From Gemmatimonadota bacterium (GTDB lineage Bacteria > Gemmatimonadota > Gemmatimonadetes > Longimicrobiales > Gaopeijiaceae), in NCBI GenBank assembly GCA_007124095.1, contig SLFU01000094.1:1-39981 (forward strand): a stretch of 39,981 bases of DNA, in the 5' to 3' direction. Positions 29,076-37,163 of this stretch are shown piece after piece; the first letter of the stretch is position 1; each line of letters starts with the position of its first letter. The translations under genes and the position numbers were made by a program. A model generated the notes under the pieces. That model was not told where the DNA came from. It made no database searches and was given only the letters and a program-made list of their open reading frames with translations.

Positions 29076-29966
29076 ATGCGCAGGTCGGCGGACGGGCTGC
29101 GGGCAGCGGTCGTGACTTGCTCGCAAGTCCGGAAGCTCGACTCGGACGGAGAGGCGGTCATGGACGCGCTCCGATCCGTCGGGTTGAGTCCGGAGGCTGT
29201 TGTATGGGACGAGCCGGGGGTGGACTGGGCTGGGTTTCGCGTGGTCCTCCTCCGCTCGACGTGGGACTACCCGGAACGGTTCGAGGAATTCCTCTCCTGG
29301 GCTCGCCGCGTCGACCGGGTGACCCGGCTCCTCAACTCCTTTCCGGTTGTGCGGTGGAATGCCGACAAGCGGTACCTCTCCGATCTCGAGTCTGAAGGGC
29401 TACCGGTCGTTCCAACTCGCTTCATCTCTCCCGGGACTCCGCCCGCTCTTCCGGCTTCCCTCGACGAGTACGTGGTCAAGCCGGCGATCTCGGCCGGGTC
29501 CAGGAACACGGCGCGCTACGGGATCGGTGACGAGGAGGCAGCCCTCGCCCACGTCGAAAGGCTCCTCCATGAGGGACGGACGGTAATGGTGCAACCGTAC
29601 CTGGGAAAGGTCGACAGCGAGGGGGAAAGCGCCCTGGTCTATCTGGATGGTCGGTACCGCCACGCTGCCCGCAAGGGGCCAATTCTGGAGCGCGGATCCG
29701 GCCTCATCGAGGGGCTTTTCGCGCCGGAGAAGATCACTCCGAAGGTCCCGTCCCGGGAGGAGCGCGAGGTGGCCGACCGGGTGATCTCTTCAGTGCGGGA
29801 GCGGTTCGGCCCACCGGCCTATGCTAGGGTGGACTTCGTCCCGGGGCCCGAAGGGGCGCCCCTCCTCCTCGAACTCGAGCTGATCGAGCCGTCCCTCTTT
29901 TTCGAGGCTGCCGATGGAGACGCGGGGCCCCTCGCCGCCAGAGTCGCTGCCGACGCAGTTTGGTAA
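29076..29966 (+). CDS. ATP-grasp ligase, RimK/glutathione-synthetase-like
   Basis: ATP-grasp family carboxylate-amine ligase of 296 residues. The subfamily pattern is LRSTWDYPERFEEFLSW, LLNSFPVVRWNADKRYL, GLPVVPTRF, then the ATP-binding lysine in EYVVKPAISAGS and the Mg-binding end LLLELELIEPSLFF. Members with this WNxxKxYL signature include D-cycloserine ligase DcsG and many uncharacterised proteins, so the substrate is open. Start ATG 29076 has a GGGGGG Shine-Dalgarno about 8 bases upstream; the frame is open to 28776 but that part overlaps the divergent M14 gene and is not family-like. No biosynthetic partner genes are next to it. Confidence 0.8.
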   Translation: MRRSADGLRAAVVTCSQVRKLDSDGEAVMDALRSVGLSPEAVVWDEPGVDWAGFRVVLLRSTWDYPERFEEFLSWARRVDRVTRLLNSFPVVRWNADKRYLSDLESEGLPVVPTRFISPGTPPALPASLDEYVVKPAISAGSRNTARYGIGDEEAALAHVERLLHEGRTVMVQPYLGKVDSEGESALVYLDGRYRHAARKGPILERGSGLIEGLFAPEKITPKVPSREEREVADRVISSVRERFGPPAYARVDFVPGPEGAPLLLELELIEPSLFFEAADGDAGPLAARVAADAVW

Positions 29967-30028
29967 TAGCGTGGTGACCCACCGCCCTCGAGCTTCGCCC
30001 TACAGCCGGCCCGCACACCACCTGGAGA

Positions 30029-30061
30029 GGGCGGAGCCTCGTTTTGGAGCGGGCGGAGCCT
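30029..30061. repeat. 11-bp direct repeat between ATP-grasp and cardiolipin synthase genes
   Basis: GGGCGGAGCCT occurs at 30029-30039 and 30051-30061. An inverted partner, CCGCCCTC, lies at 29982-29989 opposite GAGGGCGG at 30027-30034, so the intergenic RNA could form a long-looped hairpin. No function assigned. Confidence 0.45.
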
Positions 30062-30125
30062 GGCCGGGGTGCGCGGGGGCGATATTTATGTTGCAGTTTT
30101 CCTCGCTCGACCGGAGCTTGGGTCC

Positions 30126-31538
30126 ATGCTGCTTGCCATCGTGATTCTGACTCATCTGCTGGGCGCGGGAAGTGCGCTTTCGGCCATCTTCACGGCCCGA
30201 ACCCCGCAGGGTGCCGTCGCCTGGTCGTTGGCCCTACTTTTCATTCCCTACCTGGCTGTCCCCGCTTACTGGCTTCTGGGTGCGTCCCGCTTCGAGGGAT
30301 ACGTGAAGGCGCGACGCCACGGCACCTCTGCATTGAACAACAGGATGGCTCCCATCCTGGGCAAGATCCGGGCGTGCCGGGCGGGTGGTTACTTGGAGGA
30401 CGGAGATGCCATCCTCGCGGCCGAGCGGCTCGCTCGGCTCCCGATACTCGGCGGAAACGCTACTCAACTCCTGGTGGACGGTGAGGCGACCTTCGAGAGC
30501 CTCTTCACCGGAATCGAGGAGGCGAAGCGCTCGGTGGTGGTCCAGTTCTACATCATCCGGGATGACAACCTGGGCAGAGAGCTCCAACGGCGGCTGATCG
30601 AGAAGGCGCGGGCCGGGATCGCGGTCCATGTCCTTTTCGACAAGATCGGGAGCCACGGCCTTCCGAGGAGGTACCTGCGGGAGCTCGAGTCCGCCGGTGT
30701 CGATGTGCACCCCTTTCGGTCCACTCGGGTGGGACGCCCCACCCGATTTCAGATCAACTTCCGAAACCACCGGAAGGTGGTGGTCGTGGACGGCCGAGTG
30801 GGATGGGTGGGGGGGCTCAATGTCGGAGACGAGTATCTCGGCCGCGACCCGGACGTGGGAGCCTGGCGAGACACCCACTTGCGAGTCGAGGGGCCGGCGG
30901 CCCTGGCTCTCCAGCTCGCCTTTGTGGAGGACTGGTACTGGGCGACGGAGACGGTCCCGGAGCTTTCTTGGGAGCCACGCAAGGCGGGAGGCGAGGGAGT
31001 CCTCATCCTCCCCTCCGGACCGGCGGATGAGGTGGCCACGGCCGGCCTCTTGATGCAAGTTGCCTTTCACAGCGCCACACGACGCATCTGGTTGGCGAGC
31101 CCCTACCTCGTCCCCGATGACGCGGTCGTGGAAGCTCTCAAGTTGGCTGCCTTCCGGGGCGTGGAGGTCCGGATTCTGACCCCCCATCACTCGGACTCCC
31201 GACTGGTGGATCTGGCTCGCTACCCCGTCATGGAACGGCTCGTGAGCCATGGGGTTCGGGTGCACTTCTACACGGAAGGCTTCCTCCACGCCAAGGTCGT
31301 CCTCGTGGACGACCGGGTCGCCGGCGTGGGCACGGTGAACCTCGACCACAGGTCGTTTCGGTTGAATTTCGAGATCACGGCCCTCCTCTTCGATCCGGGG
31401 GCCGTGGGGAGCGTGGCCTCATCCTTCGAGAGGGACTTCCTTCGGTCGCGGGAGGTCTCCCGCGAGGAGCTCGAGGCCCGGAGTTTTCCACTTCGAGCGG
31501 TGTCACGCGCTGCACACCTCTTCGCTCCCATGCTCTGA
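30126..31538 (+). CDS. cls: Cardiolipin synthase (PLD superfamily)
   Basis: Phospholipase-D-type cardiolipin synthase that joins two phosphatidylglycerols in the inner membrane. Two N-terminal membrane helices (about 1-22 and 33-52, with the family sequence TPQGAVAWSLALLFIPYLAVPAYWLLG in part) precede two HKD motifs: FRNHRKVVVVDG (H215) and FLHAKVVLVDD (H388), each followed by GG/GTxNLD. The length of 470 residues matches ClsA. I use ATG 30126, which begins directly at the first hydrophobic helix; GTG 30069 would add 19 residues. Confidence 0.92.
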   Translation: MLLAIVILTHLLGAGSALSAIFTARTPQGAVAWSLALLFIPYLAVPAYWLLGASRFEGYVKARRHGTSALNNRMAPILGKIRACRAGGYLEDGDAILAAERLARLPILGGNATQLLVDGEATFESLFTGIEEAKRSVVVQFYIIRDDNLGRELQRRLIEKARAGIAVHVLFDKIGSHGLPRRYLRELESAGVDVHPFRSTRVGRPTRFQINFRNHRKVVVVDGRVGWVGGLNVGDEYLGRDPDVGAWRDTHLRVEGPAALALQLAFVEDWYWATETVPELSWEPRKAGGEGVLILPSGPADEVATAGLLMQVAFHSATRRIWLASPYLVPDDAVVEALKLAAFRGVEVRILTPHHSDSRLVDLARYPVMERLVSHGVRVHFYTEGFLHAKVVLVDDRVAGVGTVNLDHRSFRLNFEITALLFDPGAVGSVASSFERDFLRSREVSREELEARSFPLRAVSRAAHLFAPML

Positions 31539-31569
31539 CCCGCACTTCGGTCCATATAGAGGTGGATTC

Positions 31570-31587
31570 CGGTCGCCGGGCCGACCG
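31570..31587. terminator. Hairpin between convergent cls and ATPase genes
   Basis: CGGTCG / CGACCG stem with loop ccgggc, extended by TT/AA pairs across a bulge, in the 62-bp convergent gap. A short A-run follows on the plus strand. Candidate shared transcript end for both genes; weak. Confidence 0.35.
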
Positions 31588-31600
31588 AAAAGACCCCGCC

Positions 31601-32188
31601 TTACTGGGCGACGGAATGCCATGTGGAAGCTGCGGGCAGCTCAATCCGCACGGTGTTTTCTCCCGACGCCTCGGCGGTGAGCTCAATCTTCCCCCCGTGG
31701 CGCTTCACGATCTCGTGGGCTTCCGAGAGGCCCAGGCCCCTTCCGAGCTCACTGAACGAGGGCTCGAAGATCCTGGCAGCCACCGCGGGAATGATCCTCC
31801 CTCCGGTGTCCGAAACCTCCATCCTGATCCATGGATCGATCCCTGCGCCGAAAGGGCTTCGCACCTCGATCCGGTCGACCCCGATGCGGATGACTCCACG
31901 TCCCCCGACTCCCTCCCGAGCGTTGAGGACCAGGTCCACGATCAGCTCCCTCAGCCGGTTCGGGCTCATCTTCACGGGGCAGGGGAGCAAAGGGCAGTCT
32001 GTGCAGATCGCCACGCCGGAGGGAAGCAGGCGGCTCAGCCGCATCTGGGTCAGCACGGTGCGGAGGTCCACTATCCGGATCGATTCATCATCGACAGGCT
32101 CGCCCTCCAGGTCGTAGGAGACCCGGCTCGCCGGGCGCCCGCCCATGGGCGGGCCGGGGCCTGAATAGCGCTTGAGCTGTCCGTCCAT
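31601..32188 (-). CDS. Orphan histidine-kinase-type ATPase with Cys cluster
   Basis: A 195-residue protein with a GHKL/HATPase_c domain but no sensor, no membrane segment and no clear HisKA phospho-histidine helix. The N box is RELIVDLVLNAREG, the G1 box is altered (SDTGGRIIP, with Arg where the second Gly is expected), and the G2 box is ELGRGLGLSEAHEIVKRHGG. Between the N-terminal part and the N box lies a cysteine cluster C62-x2-C65-x4-C70 (CTDCPLLPC). ATG 32188 is preceded by AAGGAGGA at 8 bases; the longer open frame to 32455 looks non-coding. No response regulator is adjacent. It may be a redox- or metal-sensitive ATPase or a kinase remnant. Confidence 0.7.
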   Translation of the reverse strand: MDGQLKRYSGPGPPMGGRPASRVSYDLEGEPVDDESIRIVDLRTVLTQMRLSRLLPSGVAICTDCPLLPCPVKMSPNRLRELIVDLVLNAREGVGGRGVIRIGVDRIEVRSPFGAGIDPWIRMEVSDTGGRIIPAVAARIFEPSFSELGRGLGLSEAHEIVKRHGGKIELTAEASGENTVRIELPAASTWHSVAQ

Positions 32189-32549
32189 TGCGGGTTCCTC
32201 CTTCGCCGCGGACCGAGGTTGCACGTTCGGATCGGATGCCCGTTGGAGAAGCATGCACCGTGCCAGCCCGCAAGGGCAAGCTCGGAATCGCCAGGTCCAG
32301 GACGAAAGAGGTGGAGGAAAAGTCAGGCACTGCAAGCCTTCTCGGCCGGTGGGCTCCCAGTCCGGGGTCGGCCGGGAGCCCTCCCCGGCCCAGCCGAAGG
32401 GATTTCCGGAATCATCACCGGAGGAGACGGAAACCGGAAAAAGCTTCCTGCTCACACGGTGGTGTTGCCCCGCTTCATCACTCCGCGGGACCGCCCGTCG
32501 TCGAGATCGCGTCGTGCAGTCGTGCGTGCGATGCGGGTGGGCATCCGAC
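32189..32549. other. Gap between 5-FCL and orphan ATPase genes
   Basis: 361 bp without a supported gene. It contains a strong 8-bp stem GGGCTCCC / GGGAGCCC (32351-32358 with 32374-32381) with a GC-rich loop, 170 bp after the end of the minus-strand 5-FCL gene, which may mark transcript end or RNA structure. Open frames here are antisense or off-frame and lack ribosome binding sites. Confidence 0.5.
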
Positions 32550-33179
32550 TCAGGGGATCGGGTGGTGAGGAGGCGGGGATACGTGGATCCCGCTCTCCGT
32601 CACGACCAGATCCATTCGGCGGTCGTGGGGCTGCGGTCGCACGCTCGGGATCCGGGCCTGATCGTAGCCCACGCCGATCACCCGGGGCCTGGTCGAGAAC
32701 GCCGCGATGGTACGATCGAAGTAGCCCCCGCCGTACCCCAGGCGGTACCCTGCCGGGTCGAAGCCCACGAGGGGCACGAGGAGCACGTCAGGTTTGAGCT
32801 CCTCGGCGCTCGCGGGTGGGGCGGGGAGATTCTGAGCGTCGGGTGTGAGCGGCTCGCCGGGCCTCCAGGCGCGGAAAACCAGCGGGTGGTGGGGCCGGAC
32901 CACGGCGGGAAGGGCGGCCCGCCCTCCCCGAGCGGGGAGGGCCTTCAGGTACTCTCGCAGGTCGGGCTCCCCCTGGACAGGCCAGTAGCCGCTTATGGTA
33001 AGTCCCCGGACATCGGCGATGGCGGAGGAGATTCCGGCGAGGATCCGCGCTTCATGCCCATCACGGGTCTCGGGGTCCATCGCAAGACGCTCGGAGATCA
33101 ACCGTCTCCGTTCCTCCTCGCGCCAGCGGGTTGGGTCTGCGTCCGGATTCCTGTCGATTTCTGATCTCCAGCGCCTCAA
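32550..33179 (-). CDS. 5-formyltetrahydrofolate cyclo-ligase
   Basis: ATP-dependent cyclo-ligase (YgfA/MTHFS) that turns 5-formyl-THF into 5,10-methenyl-THF. Family marks: the helix SERLAMDPETRDGHEARIL, ISGYWPVQGEPDL (substrate side), and the signature LGYGGGYFDR followed by GVGYDQARIP. About 209 residues from TTG 33179, the only plausible start that keeps the N-terminal helix; ATG 33080 would cut it off, and the frame is open far upstream without family likeness. No good Shine-Dalgarno marks the start, so it is the weakest point of the call. A 6S-RNA-like structure lies just upstream on the same strand, as ssrS does before ygfA in many bacteria. Confidence 0.88.
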   Translation of the reverse strand: MRRWRSEIDRNPDADPTRWREEERRRLISERLAMDPETRDGHEARILAGISSAIADVRGLTISGYWPVQGEPDLREYLKALPARGGRAALPAVVRPHHPLVFRAWRPGEPLTPDAQNLPAPPASAEELKPDVLLVPLVGFDPAGYRLGYGGGYFDRTIAAFSTRPRVIGVGYDQARIPSVRPQPHDRRMDLVVTESGIHVSPPPHHPIP

Positions 33180-33226
33180 CCAGGTCGGCGGAGGGACCGC
33201 CCGGAAGGCGGTCGCACGACGGTGTC

Positions 33227-33400
33227 CCGAGGCGGTTCGCCACCTCGGTCGGAAAGGGATGGTAGTAGGGAGTTCCACGCCCACGCAAACCCGGCACGAA
33301 GGGCCTCTTCGAGGCTTCGTCGGAAGAATGCGCAGTTGACGGCTATCCGGCCTCGTGGCAGGATCGGGGGACTCAATGAGCCCTTTCTCCCAACCCCTCG
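33227..33400 (-). ncRNA. Candidate 6S RNA (ssrS-like) upstream of 5-FCL
   Basis: Read on the minus strand, this stretch folds into one long imperfect rod. Closing stem: GGTTGG (33395-33390) with CCGACC (33252-33247), then AAAGGG (33386-33381) with CCCTTT (33258-33253). Inner pairs: GAGT/ACTC, CCAC/GTGG, GCC/GGC, GCGCA/TGCGT, separated by asymmetric loops that together resemble the 6S central bubble. Apex: ACGAAG-CCTC-gaa-GAGG-cc-CTTCGT (33320-33296). A GC hairpin CCGAGG / CCTCGG (33248-33227) follows as a possible 3' end. Position and strand match the conserved 6S-ygfA order. Pairing was done by hand; exact ends and identity are inference. Confidence 0.5.
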
Positions 33401-33427
33401 ATACGGAAGCGGAGGCGCCCGGTCTGG

Positions 33428-34471
33428 ATGGAAATCGGAATCTATAGCTTTGCTGAAACCGGCCTGGATCCGGAGACTGGATCGCAGGTCGGGGCAGGGG
33501 ATCGGATCCGGCGGCTTCTCGAGGAGATCGAGCTCGCCGATCAGGTGGGGTTGGATGTCTTCGGGGTCGGGGAGCATCATCGGGCCGACTACGCCGTGTC
33601 AGCACCCGCGGTGGTGTTGGCAGCAGCCGCGGCGCGCACCGAGCGGATCCGGCTGACGAGTGCCGTTTCGGTGCTGAGCTCCGACGATCCCGTGCGTGTC
33701 TTCCAGGGCTTCGCTCACCTCGATCTCATCTCCCGGGGTCGTGCGGAGATCATGGTGGGCCGGGGCTCGTTCGTGGAGTCTTTTCCGCTCTTCGGTCAGG
33801 ACCTCTCCGACTACGAGGATCTCTTTTCGGAGAAGCTGGAGCTCCTTCTCCAGCTCCGGGCCCGGGAGCGGATCGACTGGTCCGGCCGGCACCGGCCGTC
33901 CATCGAGGGGAGGGCCGTCTACCCACGACCGGAGCAGGATCCCCTTCCGGTCTGGGTTGCGGTGGGCGGCTCGCCGGCCTCGGTGGCTCGGGCCGGGCGC
34001 CTTGGCCTTCCGATGGCCCTGGCCATCATCGGGGGGGCCCCCGCTCGCTTCAAGCCGATGGTCGAGCTCTACCGCGACTCGGCTGAGCGGGCCGGGCACG
34101 ATCCTGCGCTCCTGCCCGTCAGCATCAACTCGCATGGATTTCTGGCCGAGGATTCCCGAGAGGCGGCGGATCTCGCCTTCCCTCCCTTTGCCCAGGTAAT
34201 GAACCGAATCGGAGGCGAGCGAGGGTGGCCCGCGATCACCCGGGCGGGTTTCGATCGCGAAACCGGGCTCGAGGGGGCCCAGGTGGTGGGAGCCCCCGGG
34301 CGAGTGATCGAGAAGATCCTCTACCAGCACGAGCTCTTCCGGCACGACCGATTTCTGATCCAGCTCACGGTCGGTCCCATGCCTCACGTGGAGGTGCTGA
34401 AGGCGATCGAGCTCCTCGGGACCGAGGTGGCTCCTGCAGTTCGCCGCGAGCTCGGGGGTCGGGCTACTTGA
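33428..34471 (+). CDS. Luciferase-like (LLM) flavin-dependent monooxygenase
   Basis: TIM-barrel flavin oxidoreductase of the bacterial luciferase-like superfamily, 347 residues. Visible family marks: GIYSFAETG at the first strand, [54 protein letters not shown] and [17 protein letters not shown]. These fit the group that is usually annotated 'LLM class flavin-dependent oxidoreductase' and whose substrate is mostly unknown. ATG 33428 starts at the expected first beta-strand. It stands alone, divergent from the 5-FCL/6S region and convergent with the Hpt gene 88 bp away. Confidence 0.88.
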   Translation: MEIGIYSFAETGLDPETGSQVGAGDRIRRLLEEIELADQVGLDVFGVGEHHRADYAVSAPAVVLAAAAARTERIRLTSAVSVLSSDDPVRVFQGFAHLDLISRGRAEIMVGRGSFVESFPLFGQDLSDYEDLFSEKLELLLQLRARERIDWSGRHRPSIEGRAVYPRPEQDPLPVWVAVGGSPASVARAGRLGLPMALAIIGGAPARFKPMVELYRDSAERAGHDPALLPVSINSHGFLAEDSREAADLAFPPFAQVMNRIGGERGWPAITRAGFDRETGLEGAQVVGAPGRVIEKILYQHELFRHDRFLIQLTVGPMPHVEVLKAIELLGTEVAPAVRRELGGRAT

Positions 34472-34559
34472 AGAGCCCGGAGGCACGAAGCGCACCAGGA
34501 TGACCTCCTGGAAGCAGCGGAAGACTGAGAGGCGCAGCACGCCACCTCTTGCTTCAAGT

Positions 34560-34886
34560 TCACTCGACGTAGACGACGTCCGCCCGATCGAGAAACTCGG
34601 CGAGCCGCTCCACCGCGTCACGGGCGGCGTCCCGATCCTGATCGCCTCCGGAAGTCTCGAGTTCGGCACCGATGGTGGTAATCACAGGAAAGCCGAACCC
34701 ACCGCCCGTTCCCTTGATCGAGTGACCGATCGAGCGGATGGTGGCGAAGTCTCCCTCGCCCACCGCCTTTCTCAGGCGGGAGAGATCGGTTCTTCGGTTC
34801 TCCAGATAGCGTGGGATGAGGGGCCGGAGCTCAGCGGATATCTCCACCCGAAGTGGGGTGCCCGGAGGATTGTTCGAGGGTCTCAT
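34560..34886 (-). CDS. Free-standing Hpt phosphotransfer protein
   Basis: Histidine phosphotransfer protein, 108 residues. The Hpt signature is IRSIGHSIKGTGGGFGFP, with phospho-accepting H55; the rest is a four-helix-bundle pattern with RYLENRRTDLSRLRKAVGEGD before and ERLAEFLDRAD after it. It would pass phosphate between receiver domains of the hybrid kinase and the ATPase-receiver protein encoded upstream in the same operon. ATG 34886 overlaps by ATGA the stop of a six-codon mini-frame, itself coupled to the ATPase gene, and there is no Shine-Dalgarno of its own, so translation probably depends on re-initiation. Confidence 0.88.
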   Translation of the reverse strand: MRPSNNPPGTPLRVEISAELRPLIPRYLENRRTDLSRLRKAVGEGDFATIRSIGHSIKGTGGGFGFPVITTIGAELETSGGDQDRDAARDAVERLAEFLDRADVVYVE

Positions 34887-34903
34887 GTTTCCGAGGATCT
34901 CAT
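34883..34903 (-). CDS. Six-codon coupled mini-cistron 2
   Basis: Minus-strand frame MRSSET-stop, coupled by ATGA to mini-cistron 1 upstream and to the Hpt gene downstream (34886-34883). Same origin and same caution as mini-cistron 1. Confidence 0.4.
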   Translation of the reverse strand: MRSSET

Positions 34904-34920
34904 GTTTCTGAGGGTCTCAT
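34900..34920 (-). CDS. Six-codon coupled mini-cistron 1
   Basis: Minus-strand frame MRPSET-stop. Its ATG overlaps the TGA of the ATPase-receiver gene (ATGA, 34920-34917) and its own TGA overlaps the ATG of mini-cistron 2. The first four residues equal the start of Hpt (MRPS), which shows that it arose by duplication of the Hpt start region. Expression as a peptide is unproven; the likely role, if any, is in translational coupling. Confidence 0.4.
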   Translation of the reverse strand: MRPSET

Positions 34921-37163
34921 GTTGTGGTCCCTGATCGGGCCGCCTGTGGCTCTACCCTTCGATCCAGGACCCGCTCGAGTCGGAGGAGAAGGACCTTCTT
35001 GGACACCGGTTTCCGCATGTAGTCAGCTGCACCGAGGGAGAGCACTTTCTCCTCCAGGGTGTCGTCGGCGTCTCCGGTGAGGAAGATGGCCGGGACGTCG
35101 AGTCCCTGGCTCGTGATCATCTCCATGAGCTTGACCCCGTCCAGGTTCGGCATGTTGATGTCGGAAATGACGACATCGACCTCGTGGCGTGCCAGCGCCA
35201 TCAGGCCCTCCATTCCGTCAAACGCCGATACCGTCCGATATCCCGCACCGGTGAGGTAGAGCTCCATCAGGGCATGCAGGTCGGGGTCGTCGTCGACGAC
35301 GAGAACCGTGGTCGCGGCTGAGCCGGATTGGTCGGCAGAGCCCACCGTCTCGCCCACGTCAGGGGTGGGCTCGTCGGTCCTGGGGCCGGCGGCGCTCAAG
35401 GTTTCCGCCTCGTCAGGATCCGAATCGGAAGGGAGACTTGCCTTCCGATCGATTGCCCGTTGAAGCTGGAGCTCCTCGACCAGTACCTGCTCGTAGGCTT
35501 CCTGAACCGGAATCGATCGGGACCGGATCCGGTCCAACGCGTGATGCCCGATCAGATAGTGTCCCTCGGCAGCCAGGTAGGCGCGGATCTCGGCGATCGG
35601 TGCTCCCCGCTGAACCATTCGAGAGATCGCCGTGTCGAAGCGAATGACCTCGCAGACGGCGAGTCGGCCGGAGTACCCCGTGTCCCTACAGGCCGGGCAC
35701 CCCACGGCTCGGGCGACCTCCGCCGGAATGTCGTCCGTGAAGGGCTCGAGAAGCTCCCTCTCCTGGGTCGTGATCGGCCCGATCTCGCGGCAGCTGGTGC
35801 AGAGCTTCCGGAGGAGCTTCTGGGAGACGACCCCGCTGATCGCCTCGGCCATCGCACTTCTCTCGAGCCCGAGCCGCTCGAGCCGAAAGATTGCGGTGGT
35901 GGCGTTCGAAGAGTGGAGGCTAGAGATCGTGAGGTGGCCCGAGCTTGCGAAATCCAGCAGCGCCTGAGCGGAAAAGCGGTCTCGAACCTCTCCCAGAAAG
36001 AGGATGTCCGGATCCTGCCGCATGGCAGAGCGGAGAAGCGACTCAAACGTCACCCCCGCCCGTTCTCGAACCTGCTGCTGGTTGGCGTAGGGGATCCGGT
36101 ACTCGACCGGGTCCTCCACCGACATGATGCTACGGCTCTCTCCGTCCACGGTGCTCAGGAGGGTGAAAATCGTGGTCGACTTCCCGCACCCGGTGGGACC
36201 GACCACCAGGATCATGCCTTGTTGCTGTGCCGCCAAAGCGCGGAGCTCGGTGGCCTGAACCTCGGTGAAGCCGAGGTCTTCCAGGGGGACGGGTTCCAGG
36301 TTCGGCTCGAGGATTCGAACCACCAGGGTCTCACCGTCGGACGTGGCGCTGGTCGCCAGGCGCAGCTTGAAGCGCCGGTCGTCGAAGGAGGCTTCCACCG
36401 CTCCGTCCTGCGGCTTGCGCCGCTCCGCGATGTCCATCCCAGCCGAGACCTTCAGCCTGGAGACGACCCTGGCCGCCGTGGCACGATCCAGGGTGCGAAT
36501 GTCGTGCATCTCCCCATCGATCCGGTACCGAATCAGGGTTCCGCGCTCCTTGGGCTCGAAGTGGACGTCGCTGGCTCGTTCCCGGACTGCACCCCGCAGG
36601 ATCTCGTTTCCCACTGTCGCCGCCGAGCTGCGCTCCAGCTGGTCCTCCAGCTCATCGTCCGGAGCCTCGGGGGACTCGAGGGAGAGGACCCCGGCGGGCC
36701 CGGAATCCTTTTGGAGGATGTCCCCGTCGTCGGGGCCGGTTACGGTGCGAATCGTGTCCGGTTCGGCGAGAGCGATGTTCGGCGCTCCCCCTCTCCAGAG
36801 GGTACGTTCCAGGGTGTCGATGAGCGGCCAGTCGAACGGGTTCGCGATCACCACTCGACCGTCGACGAGGGGCGCCACGAGGTTCGCGTGGCAGAAGTTT
36901 CCCGAGAGGACGCCAGGGAGGACTTGTTCGGCGTGGAGACGCTCGAGAAAGGGCACTTCGAGAAATCGCGCCAGATAACGACACACCTGGTCGTCGGGAA
37001 GGTGGAGGACCCGGCCCAGCTCGTAGAGGTCGGTCGGCGACACGGCCGCGACAGCCGACCGAAGCTCGGGATCTGGGGACCGGGGCTCGAGCAGACTCCG
37101 CTTGAAGGCGGCAAAGGTTTCCGGGAGGAGCCAGCTCTCACGGCGGGCCGGGCGATCGGTCAT
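34917..37163 (-). CDS. GspE/PilB-type assembly ATPase fused to a receiver domain
   Basis: Type II secretion/type IV pilus motor ATPase with a C-terminal response-regulator receiver, 748 residues. N-terminal MshEN/T2SSE_N-like part (about 30-140); ATPase with RASDVHFEP, Walker A GPTGCGKST (322-330), Asp box SIMSVEDPVEY, Walker B ILFLGEVRD with E392, His-box LTISSLHSSNATTA, and the zinc tetra-cysteine C455/C458, C489/C492 of GspE/PilB. After an acidic Pro-rich linker (about 575-618) comes a complete REC domain: VDDDPDL, phospho-acceptor D668 (VISDINMPNLDG), LTGDA and RKPVSKK. All catalytic residues of both parts are intact. It overlaps the hybrid kinase gene by ATGA and is coupled to Hpt, pointing to direct phosphorylation control of the motor. 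Confidence 0.93.
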   Translation of the reverse strand: MTDRPARRESWLLPETFAAFKRSLLEPRSPDPELRSAVAAVSPTDLYELGRVLHLPDDQVCRYLARFLEVPFLERLHAEQVLPGVLSGNFCHANLVAPLVDGRVVIANPFDWPLIDTLERTLWRGGAPNIALAEPDTIRTVTGPDDGDILQKDSGPAGVLSLESPEAPDDELEDQLERSSAATVGNEILRGAVRERASDVHFEPKERGTLIRYRIDGEMHDIRTLDRATAARVVSRLKVSAGMDIAERRKPQDGAVEASFDDRRFKLRLATSATSDGETLVVRILEPNLEPVPLEDLGFTEVQATELRALAAQQQGMILVVGPTGCGKSTTIFTLLSTVDGESRSIMSVEDPVEYRIPYANQQQVRERAGVTFESLLRSAMRQDPDILFLGEVRDRFSAQALLDFASSGHLTISSLHSSNATTAIFRLERLGLERSAMAEAISGVVSQKLLRKLCTSCREIGPITTQERELLEPFTDDIPAEVARAVGCPACRDTGYSGRLAVCEVIRFDTAISRMVQRGAPIAEIRAYLAAEGHYLIGHHALDRIRSRSIPVQEAYEQVLVEELQLQRAIDRKASLPSDSDPDEAETLSAAGPRTDEPTPDVGETVGSADQSGSAATTVLVVDDDPDLHALMELYLTGAGYRTVSAFDGMEGLMALARHEVDVVISDINMPNLDGVKLMEMITSQGLDVPAIFLTGDADDTLEEKVLSLGAADYMRKPVSKKVLLLRLERVLDRRVEPQAARSGTTT

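Larger units (their letters stand above)
34876..34926 (-). repeat. Three tandem 17-bp repeats at the ATPase-Hpt junction
   Basis: Units 34876-34892, 34893-34909 and 34910-34926, 17 bp each, nearly identical (GAGGGTCTCATGTTTCC on the plus strand, with one to four changes). Each carries a minus-strand ATGA. The period of 17 is exactly what places each ATG one base before the previous stop's TGA, so the copies keep start-stop coupling. Confidence 0.9.

Noticed and set aside
32189-32455. N-terminal extension of the orphan ATPase
   Set aside because: The open frame is Trp/Cys/Pro-rich without family likeness, whereas ATG 32188 has a strong Shine-Dalgarno.
32160-32460. Possible riboswitch before the orphan ATPase gene
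   Set aside because: I compared it by eye with cobalamin, THF and c-di-GMP riboswitch core motifs and found no match; only one strong GC stem.
34876-34926. Possible CRISPR-like array
   Set aside because: Units are 17 bp and directly adjacent, with no spacers and no cas genes.
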